From an uncultured Collinsella sp. (GTDB lineage: Bacteria > Actinomycetota > Coriobacteriia > Coriobacteriales > Coriobacteriaceae): 29,356 nucleotides of DNA. The DNA lies in contig CAAERJ010000027.1 in the NCBI GenBank assembly GCA_900758375.1, positions 1 through 29,356 on the forward strand, written 5' to 3'. A program made the translations under genes and the position numbers. The notes under the pieces were generated by a model. It ran no database searches. It saw only the letters and a program-made list of their open reading frames with translations, and was not told where the DNA came from. How positions within the stretch are numbered: the stretch's first letter is position 1; the number at the start of each line of letters is the position of its first letter. Of the stretch, positions 9,155 through 17,670 are shown piece after piece.

Positions 9155-10062
9155 TACTGTTCCTCCAATGCTGAGGCTCCGCCGACGATCTCGTTAATCT
9201 CGGTCGTGATCGAAGCCTGACGCACGCGACTATACGTGCGGGTAAGGGTCGAGATGATCGCGGTGGCGTTTTCCGTCGCGGAGTGCATGGCCTTGCGGCG
9301 TGCACCCTGCTCGGCGGCCGCCGAATCGATCAGGGCCTGGTAGATGACCGTCAGGATATACGACGGTACAAGCTTGCCGAGAACATGCTCGGGAGAGGGC
9401 ACGAACTCGAACGTGGACGAGATGCGCTTAGGGGCGTCGGTCTCGTTCTTACGCGGACCGTGGGCCATAGCGATCATCTCGGGATCGAGCGGCAGCAAAT
9501 GCTCGACGCGAAGCTCCTGATCCACGCGGTTCTTGGCGTGGTGGTAGACAAGCTCGACGCGGTCAAGCTCGCCGGCACGATACGCATCGCAGATATGAGA
9601 GGAAATCATGCGAGCCTGATTAAAATCGGGCTCGGAGGAATTGCCCTCAAAATGCATGACGACGTTTGCGCGGTCGCGGAAATACGTGGCCGGTTTGCGC
9701 CCACACGCGATGATCTCGCACTCGATGCCATCGTTCGCCCAAGAAGCGGCGAGCTTTTCGGCCGTGCGCTCCACCGTCGTATTGAAACCGCCGGCAAGGC
9801 CGCGGTCCGAGGCAATAACGACAATCAGGCCATGCTTGACGCTCTCATGCTTCTGCAGCATGGGATCGGTGCCCGAACAGGAGGCGTCGCCGGCGACCGT
9901 CAACATGACGTCGGTCAGCGCCTCCTTATAGGGCTCGGCCTGCTTGGAGCGATCGAGGGCACGACGGATCTTGGCCGTAGAGACCATTTCCATCGTGCGC
10001 GTGATCTGCTTGGTCGTGGTAACCGAGGAGATTCGCTTCTTAATGTCGCGAAGATTGGCCAT
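9154..10062 (-). CDS. atpG: F1Fo ATP synthase gamma subunit
   Basis: Gamma is the rotating central shaft of F1. The 302-residue protein has the conserved N terminus (MANLRDIKKRISSV, TKQITRTMEMV) and the C-terminal family signature (RKAMHSATENA, then RQASITTEINEIVGGA). Both long helices that form the coiled coil are therefore intact. It overlaps atpD by one base and lies 5 bases after atpA. Confidence 0.97.
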
Positions 10063-10067
10063 AGGGC

Positions 10068-11666
10068 TTAGTTCTCCTCTGATCCAGTCGTATCGGCATG
10101 GTGCTTGGCCATGAACTGCTGCTTGAAGTCACCGATGACCCGCAAGAGCTCGGCCTTGGTGTCGTCGTCGATCTTCTTGGCGCGAACCTTGTCGAGCAGC
10201 GAGCCAAAGCCATCGTCCATGTACTCGATGAGCTCGGCACGGAAAGGCAGCACGTCGGCGATCTCCAGGTCATCCAGGAAGCCCTCGTTGCCGGCAAACA
10301 GCGTAACGATCTGCTCGCCAACCTCAAACGGCTGGTAGCGCGGCTGCTTCAGGAGCTCGGTCATGCGGGCACCATGGGTCAGCTGCTTCTGAGTAGCCTC
10401 GTCGAGGTCGGAGCCGAACTGGGTAAAGCCAGCGAGCTCCTGGTACGAAGCGAGGTCCAGACGGAGGTTGCCGGCGACCTGCTTCATAGCCTTGGTCTGC
10501 GCATCGCCACCGACGCGGGACACGGAGATACCGACGTCGACTGCCGGGCGCTGACCCTGGAAGAAGAGCTCGGACTGCAGGTAGATCTGACCATCGGTAA
10601 TGGAAATGACGTTGGTCGGAATGTAGGCCGAGACGTCGCCGTCCTGGGTCTCGATGATCGGCAGTGCCGTCATGGAGCCGTAGCCGTTCTTCTTGGACAT
10701 CTTGACGGCACGCTCGAGCAGACGAGAGTGCAGGTAGAAGATGTCGCCAGGATAGGCCTCGCGTCCGGGCGGACGATGCAGCGTCAGCGACATCTGACGG
10801 TAGGCCACGGCCTGCTTGGACAGGTCGTCGTAGATGACGAGCACGTGACCGCCGGGGTTGGTCTCGCTGGCGGGCTTACCGTCCTCGCCGTTGTACATAA
10901 AGAACTCGCCGATAGCGGCACCGGCCATAGGCGCAATGTACTGCATAGGGGCGGAATCGGCAGCGGTGGCCGAAACGATGATGGTGTAGTCAAGCGCACC
11001 GTGCTGAGCGAGGGTCTCGCGGATGTTGGCAACCGTGGAGGCCTTCTGGCCGATGGCGACATAGATGCAGACCATGCCCTTGCCGCGCTGATTGAGGATA
11101 GCGTCGATGGCGATGGCGGTCTTACCGGTCTTACGGTCGCCGATGATGAGCTCACGCTGACCACGGCCGATAGGCACCATGGAGTCGATGGCCAACAAGC
11201 CGGTCTGAACCGGCTCGCACACCGGGGTACGGTCGATGACACCGGGGGCCTTGAACTCGATGGGGCGACGATGCGTGGCGACGATGTCGCCCAGGCCGTC
11301 GATAGGCTGGCCGAGCGGATTGACGACGCGGCCGAGCATGGCGCGGCTCACGGGGATATCCATAATGCGGCCAGTGGTGCGGCACTCGTCGCCTTCCTTG
11401 ATGGAGTCGACGGCACCGAACAGAACGGCGCCGACCTCGTCACGGTCAAGGTTCTGGGCAAGGCCGAAGACGGTCTCACCGGTATCGGAGCTCTTGAACT
11501 CCAGAAGCTCGCCTGCCATGGCGCTCTTGAGGCCGGAGACGCGCGCGATGCCGTCGCCTACCTCGTCGACCGTTGAAACCTCATGCGTATCGACCGTCGC
11601 GGAGAGGCTCGTGAGCTGCTCCTGCAGTTTCTTGGCGATATCCTGGGCATTGAGGGTTTCGGACAT
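10068..11666 (-). CDS. atpA: F1Fo ATP synthase alpha subunit
   Basis: The regulatory nucleotide-binding subunit of F1, 532 residues and slightly long at the C terminus (tail DTTGSEEN). It shows the P-loop GDRKTGKT, the VYVAIGQKAS-type block (here CIYVAIGQKAST), SLTLHRPPGREAYPGD with the catalytic arginine-finger region, and the signature near RPAVDVGISVSRVGG. Its ATG overlaps the atpH stop (TAATG), with GGAGGTGA upstream. Confidence 0.98.
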   Translation of the reverse strand: MSETLNAQDIAKKLQEQLTSLSATVDTHEVSTVDEVGDGIARVSGLKSAMAGELLEFKSSDTGETVFGLAQNLDRDEVGAVLFGAVDSIKEGDECRTTGRIMDIPVSRAMLGRVVNPLGQPIDGLGDIVATHRRPIEFKAPGVIDRTPVCEPVQTGLLAIDSMVPIGRGQRELIIGDRKTGKTAIAIDAILNQRGKGMVCIYVAIGQKASTVANIRETLAQHGALDYTIIVSATAADSAPMQYIAPMAGAAIGEFFMYNGEDGKPASETNPGGHVLVIYDDLSKQAVAYRQMSLTLHRPPGREAYPGDIFYLHSRLLERAVKMSKKNGYGSMTALPIIETQDGDVSAYIPTNVISITDGQIYLQSELFFQGQRPAVDVGISVSRVGGDAQTKAMKQVAGNLRLDLASYQELAGFTQFGSDLDEATQKQLTHGARMTELLKQPRYQPFEVGEQIVTLFAGNEGFLDDLEIADVLPFRAELIEYMDDGFGSLLDKVRAKKIDDDTKAELLRVIGDFKQQFMAKHHADTTGSEEN

Positions 11667-12142
11667 TAGGCTTCACCTCCGTACGAATTAGCAGAGTTTG
11701 CGAGGGTCTCCTGCGCGATGCGCAGCTGCGTCTTGACGGAAATGTCACGACGCTCGCCGCGGGCCTCGAGCACCAGGCCGCCCACGATAGACGGATCGAC
11801 CTGCTCAATAAGGAATACCTTGCGGCCGAAGTCCTGCTCGCATTTCTTAGTGATGGTTTGACGCAGCTCGTCGTCGAGCGGGATCGCCGTGGTGACGGTC
11901 ACGCCCACTACATCCTCGTCTTCCTCGGCAACATACTTAAAGGCAGCTGCCACCTTGGGAAGAAGGTCGAGCTGGTCGCGCTTGGACATGGTGTCGAGCA
12001 CGGCGATGATCTCGGGGCTGGCGCTAGCCAGGCGCTCGATCATCTCGAGGTCCTCGAACACATGGTTCTCGGCCTTGGCGGCTTCCAAAAGGGAGCGCGC
12101 GTAGGTCTCGAGCACCTTGTCCTGATAGCGGCTAGTCGGCAT
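11666..12142 (-). CDS. atpH: F1Fo ATP synthase delta subunit
   Basis: Delta joins the F1 head to the peripheral stalk. The 158-residue protein is a little shorter than the usual 175-180 but keeps the N-terminal helical bundle (YARSLLEAAKAEN) and the C-terminal signature (EQVDPSIVGGLVLEARGE with RDISVKTQL). It overlaps the end of atpF by 11 bases and shares one base with atpA, so its translation is probably coupled to both. Confidence 0.95.
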   Translation of the reverse strand: MPTSRYQDKVLETYARSLLEAAKAENHVFEDLEMIERLASASPEIIAVLDTMSKRDQLDLLPKVAAAFKYVAEEDEDVVGVTVTTAIPLDDELRQTITKKCEQDFGRKVFLIEQVDPSIVGGLVLEARGERRDISVKTQLRIAQETLANSANSYGGEA

Positions 12143-12734
12143 TCAGGCTACCTGCTTCCTGGATGTAGCGCTCGATGAGCTTCTTCTGCTCGGACTCGTC
12201 CTCGAGTGCCTCGCCCACGATCTTGGTGGCGACGGCAACGGACAGGTCGGCGATGGAGCTCGCGGCACCGGCGTAGATGGACTTGCGCTCGTCCTCGACG
12301 GTCGTATGGGCCTTGGCGATGATCTCCTCGGCCTCCTTGTGAGCAGCCTCGATGATACGGGCGCGCTCGGACTCGGCGTCCTTACGGGCCTCGAGAACAA
12401 TGTCGGCAGCCTGACGACGGGCGTCGGTGACGATCGAGTCGGACTCAGCGCGCTTGGCGATAGCCGCCTGCTTGGTCTTCTCGGCCTCGTCGAGGCTCTC
12501 CTCGATCTTCTTGCCGCGCTCCTCCATGGTTTTCATGATGCCCGGCAGGGCGACCTTGGCCAGCACGATCCAGATAATCAGGAAGGCGATAAGCGCCGGG
12601 ATGAACTCCGCCATCTTAGGGATGAGGATGTCCGCACCGGCAGCGCCGTCCTCAGCGAACGCGGAAACCGGCATGAGCAGCGCGGCCGCGGACGCGGAGA
12701 GTGCGATCGCGCTCTTCTGGGATGAAAGATTCAT
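12132..12734 (-). CDS. atpF: F1Fo ATP synthase b subunit with signal-peptide-like N terminus
   Basis: The b subunit forms the membrane-anchored peripheral stalk. Its normal membrane helix is at about residues 44-64 (FIPALIAFLIIWIVLAKVAL), followed by a long charged coiled coil. Unusually, it begins with an extra hydrophobic stretch (about 9-27) ending LMPVSAFA-ED, which reads like a cleavable signal peptide. The start at ATG 12734 has GGAG 8 bases upstream, and the extension is in frame with the rest, so it is not a start-site error unless an internal Met (21 or 41) is used. At 200 residues it is longer than the usual 160-170. Confidence 0.95.
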   Translation of the reverse strand: MNLSSQKSAIALSASAAALLMPVSAFAEDGAAGADILIPKMAEFIPALIAFLIIWIVLAKVALPGIMKTMEERGKKIEESLDEAEKTKQAAIAKRAESDSIVTDARRQAADIVLEARKDAESERARIIEAAHKEAEEIIAKAHTTVEDERKSIYAGAASSIADLSVAVATKIVGEALEDESEQKKLIERYIQEAGSLNAD

Positions 12735-12749
12735 ACTTGACGCTCCGTG

Positions 12750-12944
12750 CTATTTAACGATCAGCGCGACAACGAAGCCGATCAGAGCCAGAGCCTCGCC
12801 GAAGGCGGAGCCCATGATGAAGACGGTGAACACGCGGCCCTGGACCTCAGGCTGACGGGCCATAGCACCCGTAGCGCCCAGAGCAGACAGGCCGATAGCA
12901 AGACCAGCGCCGATAACACCGAGACCGTAACCGATAACTCCCAC
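12750..12944 (-). CDS. atpE: F1Fo ATP synthase c subunit
   Basis: A 64-residue two-helix proteolipid that forms the rotor ring. The polar loop RQPE joins the helices. The ion-carrying carboxylate is the Glu of GSAFGEALAL in helix 2. The Gln in helix 1 and the Ser/Thr after Glu that typify sodium-binding rings are absent, so the ring is probably proton-coupled (inference from the known sodium motif). It starts with GTG at 12944 behind an excellent AAAGGAGG, fitting the high expression needed for a multi-copy subunit. A 124-bp gap separates it from atpB. Confidence 0.96.
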   Translation of the reverse strand: MGVIGYGLGVIGAGLAIGLSALGATGAMARQPEVQGRVFTVFIMGSAFGEALALIGFVVALIVK

Positions 12945-13068
12945 GATTCCTCCTTTGTCGTGCGTGTCTTATTTCACGCAGGATAACCTTTTTATAACTG
13001 CCGGGCTCCATGGGTACGGGCACCGGCGGTTTAACGAATTGCCTTACCTTTAAGGCGCGAACGGAAGA

Positions 13069-13872
13069 CTACTCCTCCTCCGCGACCTCCTCTGCCTCGG
13101 AGACATACACGGCGGTAAGGACCGTGAAGACGTAAGCCTGGATGGCGCCGACCACAAGCTCGATCGCATAGATCAGGATGAGGATGGCAAGCCAGGCCAG
13201 CGAAGGCAGGGCGCCGACGGCGTGGGCCGCGGAAACCTGCTGAAGCAGCGGCTGCATGAACATGCTCGCCATGATGGCGAACGAGCCCATGACCACGTGT
13301 CCTGCGAACATGTTGCAGAACAGACGGACGGCGAGCGTGATGAGGCGCAGGAAGGTCGAGAAGAGCTCGACGACCCACACGAGTACGTTCATCGGGAAGC
13401 TCACGCCCTGCGGGGCGAGGCTCTTGATGTAGCCGATCACGCCGTGAGCCTTGCATCCGTAGTAGATGAAGTACACGAAGGCGAAGATGGCGAGCGCGGC
13501 GGTGGAGCCGATTGCGCCGGTACCGGGCTTCATTCCCGGGATCAGGCCGATCATGTTGTTGATCAGGATGAACAGGAAAAGCGAGCACAGGAACGGGAAG
13601 TGCTTCTTCCAGTTCTCACCCACGACGCCCTTGCCGATATCGTTCTCGACGTACTCGATGATGTACTCGAAACCGTTGACGAAGAAGCCCTTGGGAACCA
13701 GGGTCTGCTTCTTCTTGAACACGGCCAGGACGATCAGGAGCACGATCGTGGAGACGATCAGCCAAAACGAGTACTGCGTGATGCCGCAGCTCAGATCGCC
13801 CACGACAGGGGTGGAGCTGAACTCGCTGACCAGATGATTAATCTCATCAGGCAGCTTTTCAAAAATTTCCAC
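13069..13872 (-). CDS. atpB: F1Fo ATP synthase a subunit
   Basis: The stator membrane subunit that forms the ion half-channels. The 267-residue protein has five to six hydrophobic segments, and the essential Arg is present in LAVRLFCNMFAGH, as are NNMIGLIPG and the C-terminal AIQAYVFTVLTAVY. The tail is acidic (EAEEVAEEE). It starts with GTG at 13872 behind AAAGG, 3 bases after the stop of the AtpI-like gene. Confidence 0.96.
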   Translation of the reverse strand: MEIFEKLPDEINHLVSEFSSTPVVGDLSCGITQYSFWLIVSTIVLLIVLAVFKKKQTLVPKGFFVNGFEYIIEYVENDIGKGVVGENWKKHFPFLCSLFLFILINNMIGLIPGMKPGTGAIGSTAALAIFAFVYFIYYGCKAHGVIGYIKSLAPQGVSFPMNVLVWVVELFSTFLRLITLAVRLFCNMFAGHVVMGSFAIMASMFMQPLLQQVSAAHAVGALPSLAWLAILILIYAIELVVGAIQAYVFTVLTAVYVSEAEEVAEEE

Positions 13873-13875
13873 GAC

Positions 13876-14199
13876 TTACCTTTCGACCTCATGAGGATCT
13901 CGCAGCGCCTTGGCGACGCGAACCGTGCAGGCGGCCATAAAGGCCACGAAGCCGATCGCCTCGCCCAGGAGGAACATGCGAAATGCCTCTCCGAACAACG
14001 CAAACACAACCAAGGTAAAGACGAGCAGGGCGATTGCCGAGACCGCCAGACTCACCATGCCCTTGAGCATGTCCGCATTCTGCTTATCGTCAAGAACCGG
14101 CTTGAGCGTAAAAACAAAGGGAAGAAAGGCGACCGCGCCCGCGATGGCGCCCGCAACGATAGCGAGCAGATCGGCTATCTGAAACACTGGCGTCCCCAC
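13876..14199 (-). CDS. AtpI-like small membrane protein, first gene of the atp operon
   Basis: A small protein with four predicted membrane segments (around LLAIVAGAIAG, FLPFVFTL, LAVSAIALLVFTLVV and LLGEAIGFVAFMAA) and a charged C terminus. Position and topology fit the AtpI group, whose members assist c-ring assembly or Mg transport. The identity rests mainly on context because the sequence is not strongly diagnostic. The frame is open to TTG 14262, but that codon lies inside the operon promoter, so translation must start later. GTG 14199 (AAGGA just upstream, close spacing) and GTG 14187 are the candidates. The stop is 3 bases before atpB. Confidence 0.7.
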   Translation of the reverse strand: MGTPVFQIADLLAIVAGAIAGAVAFLPFVFTLKPVLDDKQNADMLKGMVSLAVSAIALLVFTLVVFALFGEAFRMFLLGEAIGFVAFMAACTVRVAKALRDPHEVER

Positions 14200-14248
14200 T
14201 TTCCTTTTTAACGCTTCACAGAACAGTTCCCGCCAAACATTGGTGACT

Positions 14249-14276
14249 ATTGTACGAGCCAATCGCTAAAGTACAA
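14249..14276 (-). promoter_or_regulatory. promoter of the ATP synthase operon
   Basis: On the minus strand TTGTAC (14271-14276) and TACAAT (14249-14254) are spaced by 16 bases, close to the sigma-70 type consensus. Transcription should begin near 14242, about 45-55 bases before the AtpI-like start. It is the best promoter match in the region and nothing upstream suggests continuous transcription from upp. Confidence 0.65.
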
Positions 14277-14468
14277 CCGAAAAAGCATCGGTTAATACGC
14301 ACCTGTTCGTTTTCTTAAGACCTTCTTTATGCCGCAGGTACGGTAATACGTTTTTCTCGAACCCTGCAGGGCAAAACGTCCGTTAACAGGGGCGAGCGCG
14401 GTCGCCTTTTATTTGTCCGCGCGCACCGTTTCTTCGTATTTTCGACGTTAGCCGGTTTGGCCCAGAGA

Positions 14469-15116
14469 CTACAGCGTGCCGTAGATGCGGTCGCCGGCAT
14501 CGCCCAGGCCGGGGACGATGTAGGCGGCCTCGTTGAGGTGGTCGTCAATGGCGCAGGTATAGATATGCACGTCGGGGTCTTTCTCGGTCAGCGACTTGAG
14601 ACCCTCGGGGGCCGCGACGATGCACAGCATGCGGATGTCCTTGACACCGCGCTCGCGCAGATAGCTGATAGCCATCTCGGCAGAACCGCCCGTGGCGAGC
14701 ATGGGATCGACGACCAGGCAGATACGCTGGTCGATATCCCTGGGCATCTTGCAGTAATACTCATGCGGCTCGTGGGTGACCTCGTCGCGCTCCATGCCAA
14801 TGTGGCCCACGCGGGCAGAAGGCACCAGGTCGAGGATGCCGTCGACCATGCCAAGGCCCGCGCGCAGAATGGGGACGATGGCGAGCTTCTTGCCGGCAAG
14901 CTGCTTGAACGTGGCGGTCGTGATGGGGGTTTCGACTTCGACATCCTCCATGGGCAGGTCGCGCATGGCCTCGTAGCCGTCAAAGAGCGCGAGCTCGCGT
15001 ACGAGCTGGCGGAACTGGTTGGTGCCGGTGCTCTTGTCGCGCAGGATCGACAGCTTATGCTGGACGAGCGGATGATCGACAAGCGTCACGCGAGACGTAT
15101 CGTAGGTAACGGTCAT
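14469..15116 (-). CDS. upp: uracil phosphoribosyltransferase
   Basis: UPRT salvages uracil by making UMP from uracil and PRPP in the cytoplasm. The 215-residue protein has the PRPP-binding loop DPMLATGGS (137-145) and the C-terminal uracil-binding PGLGDAGDRIYGT. The start at ATG 15116 follows AAGGGG at 8 bases. The frame stays open far upstream but overlaps glpK there, so only this part is real. It lies 121 bases downstream of glpK. The leader contains two hairpins (15151-15164 and 15164-15195). I see no clear T-rich terminator after the stop, only a small hairpin (GGCGA/TCGCC). Confidence 0.97.
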   Translation of the reverse strand: MTVTYDTSRVTLVDHPLVQHKLSILRDKSTGTNQFRQLVRELALFDGYEAMRDLPMEDVEVETPITTATFKQLAGKKLAIVPILRAGLGMVDGILDLVPSARVGHIGMERDEVTHEPHEYYCKMPRDIDQRICLVVDPMLATGGSAEMAISYLRERGVKDIRMLCIVAAPEGLKSLTEKDPDVHIYTCAIDDHLNEAAYIVPGLGDAGDRIYGTL

Positions 15117-15150
15117 GGGTCTTACCCCTTTCGTTGCGGCCGGAAGATGG

Positions 15151-15195
15151 CCTTGCTGACAAGGCACGCCGCGGTGCTGTTGCCACGCGCCGTGC
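15151..15195 (-). other. two hairpins in the upp leader
   Basis: A 5-bp hairpin (CCTTG CTGA CAAGG, 15151-15164) sits next to a larger imperfect one between GCACGCCGCGGTGC and GCCACGCGCCGTGC (15164-15195). They lie between glpK and upp. No T run follows, so they may be RNA-processing or regulatory structures; no known riboswitch is recognisable. Confidence 0.4.
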
Positions 15196-15237
15196 ATAAG
15201 TTTAGCGGTTTGTTGTATCGAGCGCCCCGTCGCAGCC

Positions 15238-16779
15238 CTATTGAGCGGTGCTGAGCGAACGCCTGACCGCATCGTGCCAACCGTCCAGGTTGTGCTCGCG
15301 ACGCTCAACGGACATATGGGGATGGAATGTCTTGACGATCTGGGTGTTTTGCTCCAGCTCCTCCAGATCCTCCCAATACCCAACCGCGAGGCCCGCCAGA
15401 TACGCGGCACCGATCGCCGTTGTCTCCACCGACTCACATTGCAGTACGGGGATATCCAGCAAGTCTGCCTGGAACTGCATGATGAACTCGTTGCGCGAGG
15501 CGCCGCCATCGACGGACAGGCGCTCGATCGAAAGACCCACGTCCTGCTCCATGGCACGCAGCACGTCATAGCTCTGATAGGCCATGGACTCGCAAGCGGC
15601 ACGCACGATGGTCGCGCGACTCGAGGCGCCGGTCAGACCGCATACGATGCCGCGGGCGTGCGCGTCCCACCAAGGTGCACCCAAGCCCGCAAAAGCGGGG
15701 ACAAAGTAGCATCCCTCGTTATCGCCGATCGAGGAGGCGAGCTGTGCCGATTCGGATACGTTGGAGATAACGCCCATGTTGTCGCGCAGCCAGTTCATCG
15801 TTGAGCCGGCGGCAAAAATAGAGCCCTCGAGCGCATAGCTGACCTTGCCGTTCGCAGCGATACCGATGGTGGAGACCAGGCCATTCTTGGATTCGACGAT
15901 CTCGTCGCCGGTGTTCATGAGCATAAAGCAGCCCGTGCCATAGGTGTTTTTGGTCTGGCCGGGATGGAAGCAGCAGTGACCGAACAGCGACGCCTGCTGG
16001 TCGCCCGCCACACCCATGATGGGCGGCATGTTGGTCATGATGTCGCTCGCGACGCGGCCGTAGTCACCGGCGCTCCAACGGACCTCGGGCATCATGGCAC
16101 GCGGGATGTCGAAGAGCGCCAGCAGGTCATCGTCCCAGTCCAGCGTATGAATATTGAAGAGCGCTGTGCGGCTGGCATTGGTGTAGTCGGTGGCAAAGGT
16201 TTGGCCGCCGGTGAGGTTGTAGATGAGCCAGGTATCGATGGTGCCAAACATGAGGTCGCCCGCCGCCGCGCTCTCGCGTGCGCCGTCAACGTTGTCGAGA
16301 ATCCACTGCACCTTGGAGGCCGAGAAATACGGGTCGAGCGTAAGGCCGGTGCGGGAACGCACCAGCTCCTCGCAGCCCTGCTCGGCCAGTTTATCGATTG
16401 TCGAGGCGGTGCGACGGCATTGCCACACGATGGCGTTATAGATGGGTTGGCCGCTTATGCGGTCCCACACCACCGTGGTCTCGCGCTGGTTGGAGATACC
16501 GATGGCGGCGATGCGATCGGAATGGATGCCGCTCTTAAACTGGACCTCCATCATCACGCCGATCTGGCTGGCAAGCACCTCCGTGGGATCCTGCTCCACC
16601 CAGCCGGGGCACGGGAAGCTGGTTTTGACGCTACGACGCGCCTGGGCGACGATGCAGCCGTACTCGTCGACGATGGTCGCGAGTACCGAGGTGGTGCCGC
16701 AGTCGAGTGCCATGATGTAGGAACCGCCAAAGCTAAACGAGGCGTCTTCCATACCCAGGCTACCTAGATTCAACGACAT
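15238..16779 (-). CDS. glpK: glycerol kinase
   Basis: This FGGY-family kinase phosphorylates glycerol to sn-glycerol 3-phosphate. The 513-residue protein shows the N-terminal phosphate loop (ALDCGTTSV), the glycerol-binding NQRETTVVWDR and W-R segments, DYTNASRTALFNI, and the C-terminal ATP-binding GGASRNEF. The HFYG segment that carries the HPr-phosphorylated histidine in enterococcal and other Firmicutes enzymes is missing, so PTS activation is unlikely. ATG 16779 has AAAGG 8 bases upstream. The gene starts 13 bases after sua5. No glycerol facilitator or GlpO/GlpD gene is nearby, so it is placed in an unrelated conserved block. Confidence 0.95.
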   Translation of the reverse strand: MSLNLGSLGMEDASFSFGGSYIMALDCGTTSVLATIVDEYGCIVAQARRSVKTSFPCPGWVEQDPTEVLASQIGVMMEVQFKSGIHSDRIAAIGISNQRETTVVWDRISGQPIYNAIVWQCRRTASTIDKLAEQGCEELVRSRTGLTLDPYFSASKVQWILDNVDGARESAAAGDLMFGTIDTWLIYNLTGGQTFATDYTNASRTALFNIHTLDWDDDLLALFDIPRAMMPEVRWSAGDYGRVASDIMTNMPPIMGVAGDQQASLFGHCCFHPGQTKNTYGTGCFMLMNTGDEIVESKNGLVSTIGIAANGKVSYALEGSIFAAGSTMNWLRDNMGVISNVSESAQLASSIGDNEGCYFVPAFAGLGAPWWDAHARGIVCGLTGASSRATIVRAACESMAYQSYDVLRAMEQDVGLSIERLSVDGGASRNEFIMQFQADLLDIPVLQCESVETTAIGAAYLAGLAVGYWEDLEELEQNTQIVKTFHPHMSVERREHNLDGWHDAVRRSLSTAQ

Positions 16780-16792
16780 CGCTTACACCTTT

Positions 16793-17536
16793 CTATTGCA
16801 TCGGGTCGGACAGGACCCGCTCGATCTCTGATGCGGGAAGTGCGCCTTGGCGCAGGATCTGGAGCTCGCCATGCTTAAACGTCACGATGGTCGAAGCATC
16901 GCGGCACGGCGTCTCGCCCGCGTCGACGGCCACATCGACCCCCTCCAGAATACGGTCCTCAACGGCGGCAAAGCTTGCCGGCGCGGGCGCGCCGTGCGTG
17001 TTGGCGCTGGTGCAGGCAAGCGGACTGCCACAAGTACGGATGAGCGCCTGCACCACGGGCGAGGCCGAAGCGCGAAGTGCCACCGTGTCGTCGGCGGCGC
17101 GCATAAAGGTCGGCACGCAGTGCGCCGCCTTGACCACGATAGTCAGGGCGCCCGGCCAGCATCTTCGAGCAAGCGCGCGGGCCTCTTCCGGAATATCCAC
17201 GCCGTAGCGATCGAGGGCCCCGGCATCATCGACCAGCCAGGCGACCGTTTGGGTGAGTTCACGTTGCTTGAGGGTAAAGATGCGACGGTAGCCGGTACCG
17301 AGTGCGGGCACCGCGGCGCCGTTGACGGCAGCCTGCGGATCGCGCGGCCACGATGGGAATTCGCTTGTATCTTGGGGCACGGCGTCCGAGAAGGCATTGA
17401 CTGCCACGGCGACACCATAGACGGTCTCGGTCGGGATCAGGGCCAAGCCACCACAGCCGAGTACCTCAGCCGTACGCTCGACGGCAAGCCGATGCGGCTC
17501 ACGCGCTCCCTCAAATACCCGATAGACCGTCTGCAT
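16793..17536 (-). CDS. L-threonylcarbamoyladenylate synthase (Sua5/YciO/YrdC family)
   Basis: This family makes threonylcarbamoyl-AMP from threonine, bicarbonate and ATP for the t6A37 modification of ANN-decoding tRNAs. The 247-residue protein has the PTETVYG substrate-binding entry (35-41), a KQRE version of the K-x-R motif (90-93), RCWPGALTIV, VALRAS and the S-x-N motif SAN (177-179). Between PTETVYGVAVAV and YRRIFTLK there is an insert of about 35 residues (47-83) not usual in the family. It lacks the C-terminal Sua5 domain and is closer to short TsaC/YwlC forms. It lies 13 bases before glpK. The start at ATG 17536 has a rather distant AAGGGG. Confidence 0.9.
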   Translation of the reverse strand: MQTVYRVFEGAREPHRLAVERTAEVLGCGGLALIPTETVYGVAVAVNAFSDAVPQDTSEFPSWPRDPQAAVNGAAVPALGTGYRRIFTLKQRELTQTVAWLVDDAGALDRYGVDIPEEARALARRCWPGALTIVVKAAHCVPTFMRAADDTVALRASASPVVQALIRTCGSPLACTSANTHGAPAPASFAAVEDRILEGVDVAVDAGETPCRDASTIVTFKHGELQILRQGALPASEIERVLSDPMQ

Positions 17537-17670
17537 GTGTATGCCAGCCCCTTACGCTCTGGTGAAAGTTTGTTTACTGTGGGGCATTCTCGCACGAAAC
17601 GTTCAACCTATTTGCCCAGAGCGCATGTTGGTTTGGTGAGCGGCTCTAGTAGTCGGTGAAAGTGAGGGGG

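Noticed and set aside
10098..11576. 492-codon plus-strand frame opposite atpA
   Set aside because: A shadow of atpA with no recognisable domain; the Leu/Gly/Val-rich composition is typical of antisense GC-rich frames. The same applies to long frames opposite pepT, murA, atpD, atpG, atpB and prfA.
15117..15237. Riboswitch or PyrR-type leader before upp
   Set aside because: Two hairpins exist, but no conserved PyrR-binding loop, riboswitch core or terminator can be recognised.
15117..15602. N-terminal extension of upp in the long open frame reaching 15602
   Set aside because: It overlaps glpK, lacks UPRT homology, and a good ribosome site precedes ATG 15116.
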